Part shown: positions 28,325 through 36,311 of the stretch, in pieces
How the letters are laid out: the number at the start of each line of letters is the position of its first letter
Position numbering within the stretch: the stretch's first letter is position 1
The notes under the pieces: generated by a model
What the model was told of the DNA's origin: nothing
What the model saw: the letters and a program-made list of their open reading frames with translations, nothing else
Databases searched by the model: none
Assembly (NCBI GenBank): GCA_017620615.1
Contig: JAGAUW010000028.1
Coordinates: 1 to 64,000, forward strand
Reading direction: 5' to 3'
DNA length: 64,000 bases
From: Clostridia bacterium
GTDB lineage: Bacteria; Bacillota; Clostridia; Monoglobales; Monoglobaceae
Translations under genes and position numbers: made by a program

Positions 28325-28369
28325 TAATTGTATTTGCAATTAGCCCGGACAAGTCATACTGCGTATAAT
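28325..28369 (+). promoter_or_regulatory. possible promoter and operator of the mazEF-like pair
   Basis: A -10 TATAAT (28364-28369) lies 16 bases before the antitoxin ATG, with no convincing -35. Upstream is a 6-bp inverted repeat TAATTG (28325-28330) / CAATTA (28337-28342), which could be an operator or the remains of an alr terminator. Confidence 0.35.
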
Positions 28370-28385
28370 GTAAAAAGGGATTGAT

Positions 28386-28583
28386 ATGGGGGTGCCTTTT
28401 GTGCTAAGTGAATGTGAAAAAAGCAAGGCTGTCCTTGCGGAACTCAGTGAGACTGACGCTGGTTTGCTGAAAAAAGGTTACGAAGAAATGTCCCGCATCA
28501 ATCTTGGTTTGGCAGAGGAGAGTGTTTTTTCGGATAATGAAGCACTCGCACTTGCTGAACAAAAACTTGCGGAGTGTGAATAA
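28386..28583 (+). CDS. MazE-type antitoxin lacking the ribbon-helix-helix domain
   Basis: A 65-residue acidic protein directly before mazF. Its second half, [18 protein letters not shown] followed by an acidic tail, resembles the C-terminal toxin-binding part of Bacillus EndoAI/YdcD as I recall it (RRGYMEMAKINL...). EndoAI carries an N-terminal ribbon-helix-helix of about 45 residues; here the first 25 residues ([20 protein letters not shown]) do not look like one. AAGGGA precedes the ATG. The role as antitoxin is inferred from position and this resemblance. Confidence 0.7.
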   Translation: MGVPFVLSECEKSKAVLAELSETDAGLLKKGYEEMSRINLGLAEESVFSDNEALALAEQKLAECE

Positions 28584-28585
28584 TT

Positions 28586-28930
28586 GTGATAATTAAAAGA
28601 GGCGACATTTATTACGCAGATTTGAGCCCTGTGGTGGGCTCTGAACAAGGCGGGGTGAGACCTGTGCTTATCATTCAGAATGATATAGGCAACAAATACA
28701 GCCCTACGGTGATTGCCACGGCCATTACCTCGCAGATAAACAAGGCAAAAATGCCGACACATATTGAAATTGATGCCAATGAATATGGGCTTTCAAAGGA
28801 TTCGGTGGTTCTGGCAGAGCAAATAAGGACCATCGACAAAAGACGGCTCAAAGAGAAAATAGGGCATTTGGATGATGAACTTATGACCAGAGTAAATGAA
28901 GCACTTGAAATAAGCTTCGGACTTATTTAG
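28586..28930 (+). CDS. mazF: MazF/EndoA-type mRNA interferase
   Basis: A 114-residue MazF homologue of the EndoA (NdoA) group, which cuts mRNA at short sites. It has the family N-terminus [20 protein letters not shown], then [12 protein letters not shown] with the catalytic arginine near residue 25, [15 protein letters not shown] with the catalytic threonine near 48, and [18 protein letters not shown]. It starts with GTG two bases after the antitoxin stop, with GGAG inside the antitoxin 3' end. No lesion is seen, so it should be active when not neutralised. Confidence 0.93.
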   Translation: MIIKRGDIYYADLSPVVGSEQGGVRPVLIIQNDIGNKYSPTVIATAITSQINKAKMPTHIEIDANEYGLSKDSVVLAEQIRTIDKRRLKEKIGHLDDELMTRVNEALEISFGLI

Positions 28931-28956
28931 CCCGAAAAAATTGGAGGAGGATAAAA

Positions 28957-29430
28957 ATGAAAAAGAACAATAAGAGATTCAAAATCGCATTGGCACTTGT
29001 GGTGCTGAGCCTTATGTTTACGGTGGTTTTGGCAGAGCCGGGCGGCGAGGATGACCCACTGATTACCAAATCATATATTGATGATGTGTTGATGCCGAAA
29101 ATTGAAAAGTATGTTGAAAGTGCCATAGCGGGCCTTAAAACAGGAAACGGCACAGTAGGTGCTGCGGCAACTTTTGAGGTTGTGGAAGCAAGTGCCGGGC
29201 AGGAAATAATCTGTTCAGCAGGAACAGAGCTTATTTTAAGAATGGGAAAAGCAACAATCATTGCCACCGAAAAGGGCGGAATTGCAGACACAACAGCAGG
29301 CTTTGATTTGGCGGACGGAAGTGATATGCCATCCAACCACCTTTTGATTGTTCCATTGGCTGATGGCAGAGGTATAAAAGCAAACAGTGACGTTATTGTG
29401 ATGATTAAAGGCGGTTTTACTAAAAAATAA
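28957..29430 (+). CDS. secreted or surface protein of unknown function
   Basis: A 157-residue protein with a basic N-terminus and a hydrophobic core (KKNNKRFKIALALVVLSLMFTVVLAEPGG), a probable signal peptide cleaved near residue 26. The mature part has a linker (LITKSYIDDVLMPKIEKYVESAIAG) and a compact C-terminal domain with GTELILRMGKATIIA and SNHLLIVPLADGRGIKANS. I believe similar proteins occur widely in Clostridia without assigned function. GGAGGA is upstream of the ATG and a hairpin terminator follows. Confidence 0.75.
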   Translation: MKKNNKRFKIALALVVLSLMFTVVLAEPGGEDDPLITKSYIDDVLMPKIEKYVESAIAGLKTGNGTVGAAATFEVVEASAGQEIICSAGTELILRMGKATIIATEKGGIADTTAGFDLADGSDMPSNHLLIVPLADGRGIKANSDVIVMIKGGFTKK

Positions 29431-29444
29431 GGTTTATATATAAT

Positions 29445-29474
29445 AAAATGGCTTGCCCGAGGGAAAGCCATTTT
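29445..29474 (+). terminator. terminator after the secreted-protein gene
   Basis: Ten-base arms AAAATGGCTT (29445-29454) / AAGCCATTTT (29465-29474) followed by GCTTTT. It lies between convergent genes and may act in both directions. Confidence 0.7.
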
Positions 29475-29478
29475 GCTT

Positions 29479-30333
29479 TTATACAAGGTAGGATTCTTTT
29501 GTGATTTTCCTGAATTCTGACAAGGCTTTTTCAGCGGAAGATTTATCTTTGAAGATGCCAAAGACTGATGAGCCGCTGCCACTCATAAGTGAGTATGAAG
29601 CCCCAAGTGCCAGCATTTTGTTTTTATATTCTTTTATTTCGGGATGCATATTTTCAGCAACGGTTTCAAGGACGTTTCCTGCTGACTTTGCCAATGCATC
29701 AATATCGCTGTTTTGAAGTGCCGAGATTGACGTCTTTATGTCAGGGTGTATGGTGGTTTCGTCAAGAATAAGATTTTTATAAACATAGGCGGTTGAAATG
29801 CTGACTTTGGGTTTCGCCAGAACAATAAATGCGTTTTTGAGTGGGGGAAGCGGGGTAAGAATCTCGCCAATACCCTCTGCGAGCATACAACCACCGCATA
29901 GGAAAAATGGGACATCTGCTCCCAGAGATTTTGCCAGAGTTTTGAGTAGGTCATCATCAAGGGGATTTTCAAAAATCATGTTGAGTGCAGAGAGGGTCCC
30001 TGCGGCATCCGAAGAGCCGCCGCCAAGGCCTGCTCCTGAGGGAATGTTTTTGCGTAAATGAATTCTTGCCTGTGCGGTTATGCCCACTTTTTCAAAAAAT
30101 AATTTTGCCGCTTTTACAACAAGGTTGTTATCATCTGAGGGAATGCTTTCGTTGTCGCAGGAAAACTGGATGGAGGATTTGGACGAATCACAGACGGATA
30201 TTTTTAAAATATCAAAGAGCTTTATCTCCTGCATTATCATTGAAAGATTGTGATAACCGTCATCGCGACGGTTCACTACATCAAGGGCAAGGTTGATTTT
30301 CGCAGGGCATTTGATTTCTAATTCTTTTTTCAT
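29479..30333 (-). CDS. ispE: 4-diphosphocytidyl-2-C-methyl-D-erythritol kinase
   Basis: GHMP kinase of the MEP isoprenoid pathway. Length is 284 residues. Visible motifs: CPAKINLALDVVNRRDDGYHNL near residue 9, the ATP loop IPSGAGLGGGSSDAAGTL near 91, and MSGSGSSVFGIF near 255. It lies downstream of ftsH, but a strong hairpin separates them, so ispE may have its own promoter or depend on read-through. Confidence 0.95.
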   Translation of the reverse strand: MKKELEIKCPAKINLALDVVNRRDDGYHNLSMIMQEIKLFDILKISVCDSSKSSIQFSCDNESIPSDDNNLVVKAAKLFFEKVGITAQARIHLRKNIPSGAGLGGGSSDAAGTLSALNMIFENPLDDDLLKTLAKSLGADVPFFLCGGCMLAEGIGEILTPLPPLKNAFIVLAKPKVSISTAYVYKNLILDETTIHPDIKTSISALQNSDIDALAKSAGNVLETVAENMHPEIKEYKNKMLALGASYSLMSGSGSSVFGIFKDKSSAEKALSEFRKITKESYLV

Positions 30334-30353
30334 AATGGCATCCTCTTTAAAAT

Positions 30354-30387
30354 AAACGAGAAATTTGCAAGGACAAATTTCTCGTTT
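30354..30387 (-). terminator. terminator of ftsH
   Basis: A perfect 14-bp stem AAACGAGAAATTTG (30354-30367) / CAAATTTCTCGTTT (30374-30387) with a 6-base loop. On the minus strand it is followed by a T-rich stretch. Confidence 0.75.
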
Positions 30388-30393
30388 TTTGTA

Positions 30394-32286
30394 TTATTCA
30401 TTATCTGTGTTTTCTGATGATATTGTTTCGTCCTCAACGGATATTTCAGGGTTAGTTGAAACTTCGTCAGTTGCTGGAGTTTCAGCGAAAAGTGCATCAA
30501 ATTCATCGGCATCAACTTTTTCCTTTTCAAGAAGAAGTTCTGCGGTTGTTCTTACTTTGTCTGCGTTTTCTTTGAGAAGCTCTTCGCAGCGTGCATAACA
30601 CTCGTCAATTATGCGTTTGATTTCGCTGTCAATTTTTGCTGCCACATCTTCGCTGTAATCCTTGGTGTGACCAAAGTCGCGACCGATAAAAACCTCATCG
30701 TTGCTGCTTCCGAAGCTGCGTGTTCCAAGAGCTTCACTCATACCATATTTGATAACCATATTTTTGGCAATTGAAGTGGCTCTTTCGATGTCGTTTGAAG
30801 CACCTGTGCTGATGTCTCCGAGGAACAGTTGCTCTGAAACTCTGCCGCCCAGGAGCGAAATAATTTCTTCGAGCATTTCAGTCTTTGAGGTGTATGAAAC
30901 ATCTTCCTTCGGAAGAGACAATGTGTATCCGCCGGCTCTTCCACGGGGAATGATTGAAATCTGGTGAACACGATCCTGAGTGGGGAGAAGCTTTGAAACA
31001 ACAGCGTGGCCTGCTTCGTGGTATGCTGTGAGATTACGTTCTTTTTCGGTGACAATACGAGTCTTCTTTTCGGGACCTGCAATAACTTTCATAATGGACT
31101 CTTCAAGGTCAAACATGGTGATTGAGGTTGCACCGTTCTTTGCTGCACGGAGAGCCGCTTCGTTCATAAGGTTTTCAAGGTCTGCACCTGTAAAACCAAC
31201 GGTGGTTTTTGCAAGAACATCAAGCCGGACATCATCTGCGAGTGGCTTACCTTTAGCGTGGACCTTGAGGATTTCCTCTCTGCCCTTGACGTCAGGGGCA
31301 TCAACCAGAACCTGACGGTCAAAACGACCGGGACGGAGAAGTGCACTATCGAGAATGTCAGGACGGTTGGTTGCAGCAATTACGATAACACCTTCGTTTA
31401 TGCCGAAACCATCCATTTCAACAAGAAGCTGATTTAAGGTTTGTTCTCTTTCGTCATGACCGCCACCGAGACCTGCACCTCTTTGTCTTCCTACGGCGTC
31501 GATTTCGTCAATGAAAACTATACATGGTGCGGATTTTTTCGCGTGTTCAAAAAGGTCACGAACACGGGATGCACCAACGCCCACGAACATTTCTACGAAG
31601 TCTGAACCTGAGATGGAGAAGAAAGGAACACCTGCTTCGCCGGCAACTGCTTTGGCGAGCAAGGTTTTACCTGTTCCGGGAGGCCCTACAAGAAGAACAC
31701 CTTTTGGAATCCTTGCGCCGAGGGCACAGAATTTTTTGGGGTCCTTGAGAAAATCAACAATTTCTTTAAGTTCTTCCTTTTCTTCGTCTTCGCCTGCTAC
31801 ATCATCAAAGGTTTTTTTGTTTTTATCGTCAACGGTTACTTTCGCACGGCTTTTGCCAAAGGACATAACGCCGCCCTTGCCACCGCCTTGTGACTGGCGC
31901 ATAAAAATAACCCAGAAGACAATCATGATGACAATGAGACCAAGTGATGGCAAAAAGCTCAGCCACCATGGTGGAGAAACCGGTTCGGGAGTATCTACTT
32001 TGAGTGTGCCAGCAGCAACCTGACGGTCAATCTCGTCGCCTGCACTCAGGTAAAGAATGGAATAGCCAGGAGTCGCAACCTCGATTTTTGTGTTGTCGAG
32101 AAGTGTGGCATATGCTGTGCCTTCCACCATTTGAAGCTCGGTTACCTGACCTGTTTTTATCATAGTGAGAAGGTCGGAGTAAACGTATTTTGTGGTTGGC
32201 TCGGGCGTGGATGTAACCACGAATATGGTGAGAATTATAAGAAATAAAATTAAATAAAAGCTTAAACCGCGTAAAGGTTTTTTCAA
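30394..32286 (-). CDS. ftsH: ATP-dependent zinc metalloprotease FtsH
   Basis: Membrane-bound AAA+ protease that degrades misfolded membrane proteins. Two transmembrane helices (about residues 8-25 and 103-125) flank an extracytoplasmic loop. Walker A is [13 protein letters not shown] near 200, Walker [16 protein letters not shown] near 258, [24 protein letters not shown] near 308, and the zinc site HEAGHAV near 425. The acidic C-terminal tail is typical. The start codon is TTG with GGAGG seven bases upstream. Length 630. Confidence 0.96.
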   Translation of the reverse strand: MKKPLRGLSFYLILFLIILTIFVVTSTPEPTTKYVYSDLLTMIKTGQVTELQMVEGTAYATLLDNTKIEVATPGYSILYLSAGDEIDRQVAAGTLKVDTPEPVSPPWWLSFLPSLGLIVIMIVFWVIFMRQSQGGGKGGVMSFGKSRAKVTVDDKNKKTFDDVAGEDEEKEELKEIVDFLKDPKKFCALGARIPKGVLLVGPPGTGKTLLAKAVAGEAGVPFFSISGSDFVEMFVGVGASRVRDLFEHAKKSAPCIVFIDEIDAVGRQRGAGLGGGHDEREQTLNQLLVEMDGFGINEGVIVIAATNRPDILDSALLRPGRFDRQVLVDAPDVKGREEILKVHAKGKPLADDVRLDVLAKTTVGFTGADLENLMNEAALRAAKNGATSITMFDLEESIMKVIAGPEKKTRIVTEKERNLTAYHEAGHAVVSKLLPTQDRVHQISIIPRGRAGGYTLSLPKEDVSYTSKTEMLEEIISLLGGRVSEQLFLGDISTGASNDIERATSIAKNMVIKYGMSEALGTRSFGSSNDEVFIGRDFGHTKDYSEDVAAKIDSEIKRIIDECYARCEELLKENADKVRTTAELLLEKEKVDADEFDALFAETPATDEVSTNPEISVEDETISSENTDNE

Positions 32287-32363
32287 GGGATCGCCTCCAG
32301 TTTGAATTTTGAATATATATTCCGCAACGTTGGGCGGACAAAATATACCAGTTTAATGTATAT

Positions 32364-32392
32364 ATATTACCATATATTTCTTTTAAAAACAA
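32364..32392 (-). promoter_or_regulatory. sigma-A promoter of ftsH
   Basis: Minus strand: -35 TTGTTT (32392-32387), 17-base spacer, -10 TAATAT (32369-32364), leaving a leader of about 70 bases. Confidence 0.55.
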
Positions 32393-32434
32393 TAGGATAA
32401 CTGAAAAATTCAAAAAAATGTAACATTCTTAGTA

Positions 32435-32463
32435 TTGACAAAAGGTGTCTATACAATTACAAT
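32435..32463 (+). promoter_or_regulatory. sigma-A promoter of the cyclophilin gene
   Basis: -35 TTGACA (32435-32440), 17-base spacer, -10 TACAAT (32458-32463), about 33 bases from the expected start of transcription to the ATG. Confidence 0.75.
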
Positions 32464-32502
32464 TAAATTTAGAATATAAAAAGTCGAAAAAGGAGTTTTC
32501 TT

Positions 32503-33261
32503 ATGAAAAATAATAAAAATTCAAATAAAAATAAGAAAAAAAATTCCCCAACCAAAGTTATATCGGCTGTTGCGGGTATTATTGCTGCGGTGTGTGTGGC
32601 GGGCTTGTTTGTCATCGGGGCGACAGGTGGTTTTGAAAGATTTGGATATACTTCCGGTGATGAAGCCTTGATAACCCAGACCAAAAACACAGCAAATGAA
32701 AACGGTGAGCTTGCGGTAGCCCAGGGAAAAAATGAGGAGGACAAAAATATGACAGAGGAAAATGTAAAGGTTTTGGTTGAAATGGAAGACGGTGGAGAGT
32801 TCGTTCTTGAACTTTACCCATCATATGCACCACAGACAGTTCAGAACTTTGTGGATTTGGTTTCGGATGGTTTTTATGACGGCGTGGGATTTCACAGAGT
32901 TGTAGACGGCTTTATGGCACAGGGCGGTGACCCTGAGGGCACAGGTATGGGTGGAAGCGGAGTTCAGATAACGGGTGAATTTTCATCAAACGGTTTCAGC
33001 CAGAACACCCTTTCGCATCAGCGTGGTGTGATTTCGATGGCACGTTCGATGGACCCTGACAGTGCGTCAAGTCAGTTCTTTATCTGCTATGATGATGCAA
33101 GCTTTCTTGATGGACAATATGCAGCTTTTGGAAAAGTTGTAGAGGGTATGGATGTTGTTGACGGATTTCTGGATGTTGAAAGAAAACCCAACTCAATGGG
33201 TGAAGTGGCGAGTCCCGTTACACCAATCACAATGAAAAAAGTTACAATCATTGAAGACTAA
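32503..33261 (+). CDS. membrane-anchored cyclophilin-type peptidyl-prolyl isomerase
   Basis: The 252-residue protein has a lysine/asparagine-rich cytosolic start (about 18 residues), one hydrophobic helix (VISAVAGIIAAVCVAGLFVIG), a linker, then a cyclophilin domain from about residue 83: VLVEMEDGGEFVLELYP, GFHRVVDGFMAQGGDPEGTG, SSQFFICYDD and GQYAAFGKVVEGMDVVD. It probably folds exported proteins at the outer membrane face, as either a membrane-anchored or a released form. AAAGGAG precedes the start. A terminator follows. Confidence 0.92.
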   Translation: MKNNKNSNKNKKKNSPTKVISAVAGIIAAVCVAGLFVIGATGGFERFGYTSGDEALITQTKNTANENGELAVAQGKNEEDKNMTEENVKVLVEMEDGGEFVLELYPSYAPQTVQNFVDLVSDGFYDGVGFHRVVDGFMAQGGDPEGTGMGGSGVQITGEFSSNGFSQNTLSHQRGVISMARSMDPDSASSQFFICYDDASFLDGQYAAFGKVVEGMDVVDGFLDVERKPNSMGEVASPVTPITMKKVTIIED

Positions 33262-33273
33262 AAAGCAAAGTAA

Positions 33274-33315
33274 AAGCCCTGCTTCCTAAAATCAGGAGGC
33301 GGGGCTTATTTTTTT
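33274..33315 (+). terminator. terminator of the cyclophilin gene
   Basis: Stem AAGCCCTGCTTCCT (33274-33287) / AGGAGGCGGGGCTT (33294-33307) with G-U pairs, then a seven-T run (33309-33315). It marks the left chromosomal border of the phage region. Confidence 0.8.
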
Positions 33316-33325
33316 ATGCAAAAAA

Positions 33326-33712
33326 TCAGTCGGGATTGCCTGAAGTACAAATATTTTTAAAGACATGGAGAATATCGGCTGAAAATTTATAACAATGGGC
33401 GAGGCTATCCGTAAAATATATAACTGTATCATTAGAAATAGAAATGTTTAAAATGTTTTCAAGCAAAAGCCGTTTTTCATCATCCAGCGTAATAAAAGTT
33501 TCTTCTTTGGAAGAGGTTTCGGGGATATTTAAAAGTTCTAAAGGGGAGATATTCAAAGCGTTGGCAAGCTTAAAAATTTTGTCCCTTTTCATGTTTTTTA
33601 TGTAACCGCTTTCCCATTTCTTTATGGTGCTCTTGCTTACACCCACCATTTCTCCCAGTTGTTCGAGGGTAAAGCCGTGTTCAATCCGTTTTTGTTTGAT
33701 ATCGATAGGCAT
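33326..33712 (-). CDS. XRE-family phage repressor (CI-like)
   Basis: A 128-residue protein with an N-terminal Cro/C1 helix-turn-helix (IKQKRIEHGFTLEQLGEMVGVSKSTIKKWESG, about residues 4-37) and a C-terminal half without a recognisable peptidase. GAAAGGAT seven bases before MPIDIKQ supports the start at 33712; earlier in-frame ATGs exist. It is divergent from the plus-strand regulator at 33904, the classical lysogeny switch arrangement. The lack of a LexA-type peptidase domain means any induction is not by simple self-cleavage. Confidence 0.82.
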   Translation of the reverse strand: MPIDIKQKRIEHGFTLEQLGEMVGVSKSTIKKWESGYIKNMKRDKIFKLANALNISPLELLNIPETSSKEETFITLDDEKRLLLENILNISISNDTVIYFTDSLAHCYKFSADILHVFKNICTSGNPD

Positions 33713-33752
33713 ATTTGTCATCCTTTCATCTTGCGTGAATTTGAAGCTGTTT

Positions 33753-33769
33753 AGCAAAAAACTTTTGCT
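33753..33769. promoter_or_regulatory. inverted repeat, candidate operator
   Basis: AGCAAAA-AAC-TTTTGCT, a perfect 7-bp inverted repeat, lies 6 bases downstream of the repressor -10 box, where a bound dimer would block its own transcription. Confidence 0.45.
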
Positions 33770-33774
33770 GACAT

Positions 33775-33803
33775 ATTATATCACAGGATTTCCAAATTTG
33801 CAA
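33775..33803 (-). promoter_or_regulatory. promoter of the XRE repressor
   Basis: Minus strand: -35 TTGCAA (33803-33798), 17-base spacer, -10 TATAAT (33780-33775). Confidence 0.7.
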
Positions 33804-33809
33804 CTACAT

Positions 33810-33871
33810 TTGACATAAAAGTAAAAAAATGTTAATAATGACTTGACAAAAATGGAAAATAATGGTAATAT
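33810..33871 (+). promoter_or_regulatory. tandem promoters of the rightward phage genes
   Basis: Two sigma-A type promoters in series: TTGACA (33810-33815), 17 bases, TAATAA (33833-33838); and TTGACA (33843-33848), 17 bases, TAATAT (33866-33871). They face away from the repressor promoter across a gap of only six bases between the two -35 boxes. Confidence 0.7.
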
Positions 33872-33903
33872 TGAAAACGAAATTCAAAATTGGAGGTGGA
33901 AAA

Positions 33904-34194
33904 ATGAATAGAAGGTTGCTGAAAGAAATTATGCTGCAAAGGGGTTTCACGGCGAAAAGGCTTGCTGAAAGTATACCGATTGGTAAAATTGTTTTTTGGG
34001 GTCGGCTTTGGGGAATATCTGAATTCACATTGTTTGAAATCCAGCAAATTTCGAAAATTCTGGAGCTTGACAGGCGAGAAATAATGCTTATTTTTTTTAG
34101 ACAAAAGTTTCCTAAAGGAAACAAAAAAAGGTGGCAGGCAGTGAAAAATGGAGACAAAGCACCCCGATATTTTAAAAATTTTGAAATTTGGTAA
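33904..34194 (+). CDS. Cro-like/DUF739-type phage regulator
   Basis: A 96-residue basic protein preceded by GGAGGTGG. Its layout (MNRRLLKEIMLQRGFTAKRLAE, then EFTLFEIQQISKILELDRREIMLIFF) resembles small Cro-like helix-turn-helix proteins of Gram-positive phages (DUF739 type). The central part, where the recognition helix should be (IPIGKIVFWGRLWG), departs from the usual pattern. Its 3' end overlaps the next gene by 47 bases. It is the first gene of the rightward transcript. Confidence 0.7.
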   Translation: MNRRLLKEIMLQRGFTAKRLAESIPIGKIVFWGRLWGISEFTLFEIQQISKILELDRREIMLIFFRQKFPKGNKKRWQAVKNGDKAPRYFKNFEIW

Positions 34195-34333
34195 ACAGGA
34201 GAGCGAAAAAATATTTTTTTGTGAGGTGTGTGGAGAAACATTTGATGAATTTGATGATTACAGAATGACAGATAGATTTGGAAGATGTTTTTGTGGTCTT
34301 AAATGCAGAGCAGAATATTACAGCAGAGATTGA
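34148..34333 (+). CDS. small zinc-finger-like phage protein
   Basis: A 61-residue protein with paired cysteines, FFCEVCGETF near residue 23 and FCGLKCRAEYY near 48, suggesting one zinc site (CxxC ... CxxxC). It starts inside the Cro-like gene, with AAGGTGG 12 bases upstream, and ends 12 bases before the activator gene. No function is known. Confidence 0.6.
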   Translation: METKHPDILKILKFGKQESEKIFFCEVCGETFDEFDDYRMTDRFGRCFCGLKCRAEYYSRD

Positions 34334-34345
34334 GGAGATGTTTTT

Positions 34346-34714
34346 ATGACAAAGAAAGAACTTATGCAGATTTATTACCTTAACCGTGAGATTATGAACG
34401 ACACTGAGGAACTGGTAAACCTCAAAATAGAGGCGCGTCAGAATGAAAATAAAGGAACTTTTATGGCTAGCAATATCAAGGAACGGGAACAGAAGATTGT
34501 GACAAAAATAAGAAAGTGCAGTGAACTCAAAGAACGGATTGACAAGTTTCTTGAGTCCATTGATGACAGCCTCACGAGACAGATTTTTTATTATCGGTAT
34601 GTGAAATGTATGTCGTGGAAAAAGGTTTCGTATATGACAGGGGGTTATAACAGTGAAGAGGGTGTGAGGAAGATAGCAGAGAGGTATCTCGCAAAACATT
34701 CTGCTGATATTTAA
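34346..34714 (+). CDS. phage late-transcription activator-like protein (sigma-70 region 4 / DUF1492-like)
   Basis: A 122-residue protein with an N-terminal coiled coil (about residues 1-70) and a C-terminal helix-turn-helix (LTRQIFYYRYVKCMSWKKVSYMTGG to VRKIAERYL). This resembles the ArpU/RinA or DUF1492 late regulators that lie just before terminase genes in Gram-positive phages. Directly after it comes a -10 box with repeats but no -35 box, a plausible target. GAGGAG is upstream of the ATG. Confidence 0.7.
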   Translation: MTKKELMQIYYLNREIMNDTEELVNLKIEARQNENKGTFMASNIKEREQKIVTKIRKCSELKERIDKFLESIDDSLTRQIFYYRYVKCMSWKKVSYMTGGYNSEEGVRKIAERYLAKHSADI

Positions 34715-34729
34715 AAATGTAAAAAAGTG

Positions 34730-34767
34730 TAAAAAGTCCGTTTTGGATAAAATGTCCGCACTATAAT
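34730..34767 (+). promoter_or_regulatory. candidate activator-dependent late promoter
   Basis: Two near-identical 11-mers, TAAAAAGTCCG (34730-34740) and TAAAATGTCCG (34748-34758), sit 18 bases apart just upstream of TATAAT (34762-34767). No -35 hexamer is found at normal spacing, as expected for a promoter that needs an activator. Confidence 0.5.
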
Positions 34768-34809
34768 ACAGTTGAAAAGAATTTGTAAACAGAAAGCGAG
34801 GTGGCAAGA

Positions 34810-35076
34810 GTGGAAAAGCCAAGGTGCAATGATTTGGATTTTGGGGATGCCAATATAATAAGTGAGTATATAAACCGAAAGAAAAAAGATGCCTGCAGGC
34901 TGATTGACACAATACTTCAGGAGATAGGAAATCCTGAAAGAATATCCAGTGCACCACTTAATCAGCTCTCTTCGGTGATGGGGACTTTGATTGACAAATT
35001 CGGGGCTGACGAAAAGGATAAATCCCTTGACGGAACTCTTGCCACATTATTTGATGATTTTGAGGATGTGAGATAG
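34810..35076 (+). CDS. probable terminase small subunit
   Basis: An 88-residue acidic helical protein (SEYINRKKKDACRLIDTILQEIG ... LNQLSSVMGTLIDKFGADEKD) directly before the terminase large subunit. Position and size fit the DNA-recognition subunit of the packaging motor, although no clear helix-turn-helix is visible. GAGGTGG five bases before the GTG at 34810 sets the start; a GTG at 34801 is also in frame. Confidence 0.55.
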   Translation: MEKPRCNDLDFGDANIISEYINRKKKDACRLIDTILQEIGNPERISSAPLNQLSSVMGTLIDKFGADEKDKSLDGTLATLFDDFEDVR

Positions 35077-35088
35077 AAAGTATAAAAA

Positions 35089-36291
35089 ATGAGGAAATAC
35101 AAAAATCTTACTGACAAACAAAATGAGCTTATGGAAATTGCAAAAGGTGGGCTAAGACGAATAAACATTCTGCACGGAAGCGTCAGATCTGGAAAAACCT
35201 GGATAAGCCTTGTGCTTTGGTGTGTTTGGATAAGGAATATGCCAAAGGATGCGGCTTATCTTATGACGGCAAAAACCCTTACTACACTTAAAAGAAACTG
35301 TCTTGATTTGCTTGAAACTCTGGCAGGAAAAAACAATTTCAGTTATTCTATATCAAAAAAAGAGGGGACGCTCTATGGAAGAAAGATATATCTCGAGGGT
35401 GTGAATGATGCGGGGGCAGAAAGCAAAATCCGAGGAATGACTCTTCAGGGAGCATATTGTGACGAGATTACGCTGTTCACCGAGGAATTTTTCAGCATGC
35501 TGCTTTCAAGACTTTCGGAGAAGGGCGCAAAGCTCTTTGGAACTACAAATCCGGACAACCCAAATCACTGGTTTAAAGTCAAATATATTGACCGTCGCGA
35601 GGAACTTGACTTCTTTTTGATGGAATTTCTGATTGATGACAACACTTTTTTGGACCCTGCCTATGTTGAGGAATTGAAAAAAGAATATACAGGGGTGTTT
35701 TATAAGCGGTTTATCTTGGGCGAGTGGTGCAGTGCAGAGGGGCTTGTCTATCCTATGTTTGATAAAGCATTGCATGCCATCACGGAAATTCCAAAGTCTT
35801 GCGGAAATGAGGAATATTATATATCCATAGACTATGGTACGCTTAATCCTTGTAGTATGGGACTTTGGAGGCTTGATGACAAAAGTGCAGTCAGAATAAA
35901 AGAGAGCTATTATTCGGGAAAGGCACAAAAAATGTTGCTTACTGATGAAGAATATTATGAGAGGCTCAAAAATTTGGCGGAAGGGTTCCCGATAAAGTGT
36001 GTAATAATAGACCCGTCAGCAGCAAGCTTTATTGCTACAATAAGGCGTCACGGGGAGTTCAGCGTGAGAAAGGCAGACAACAGTGTTCTTGATGGAATAA
36101 GAGTCACGGGGACGCTGCTCCAAAGCGGAAAGCTCTTGATTCACGAAAGCTGTGAGGATAGCATCCGTGAATTTGGAAGTTATTCGTGGGACGGGGAATC
36201 TCAGGAGGACAAGGTTTTGAAAGAGTTTGACCATGCAATGGATGACATAAGATATTTTTGCTTTACAGTTGCGAAAAAAAGACTTCTTTAA
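35089..36291 (+). CDS. phage terminase large subunit
   Basis: The packaging ATPase and nuclease, 400 residues, of the PBSX/SPP1-like group. Walker A ILHGSVRSGKTW near residue 27 and Walker B GAYCDEITLFTEEFF near 124 are clear, followed by the coupling motif FGTTNPDNPNHW. The RNase H-like nuclease has acidic residues in YISIDYGTLNP near 245, CVIIDPSAASF near 303, and the final DDIRYF. All catalytic elements look intact, so packaging could still work. Confidence 0.93.
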   Translation: MRKYKNLTDKQNELMEIAKGGLRRINILHGSVRSGKTWISLVLWCVWIRNMPKDAAYLMTAKTLTTLKRNCLDLLETLAGKNNFSYSISKKEGTLYGRKIYLEGVNDAGAESKIRGMTLQGAYCDEITLFTEEFFSMLLSRLSEKGAKLFGTTNPDNPNHWFKVKYIDRREELDFFLMEFLIDDNTFLDPAYVEELKKEYTGVFYKRFILGEWCSAEGLVYPMFDKALHAITEIPKSCGNEEYYISIDYGTLNPCSMGLWRLDDKSAVRIKESYYSGKAQKMLLTDEEYYERLKNLAEGFPIKCVIIDPSAASFIATIRRHGEFSVRKADNSVLDGIRVTGTLLQSGKLLIHESCEDSIREFGSYSWDGESQEDKVLKEFDHAMDDIRYFCFTVAKKRLL

Positions 36292-36311
36292 AGAGTGAGG
36301 AGGAAAAAAAT

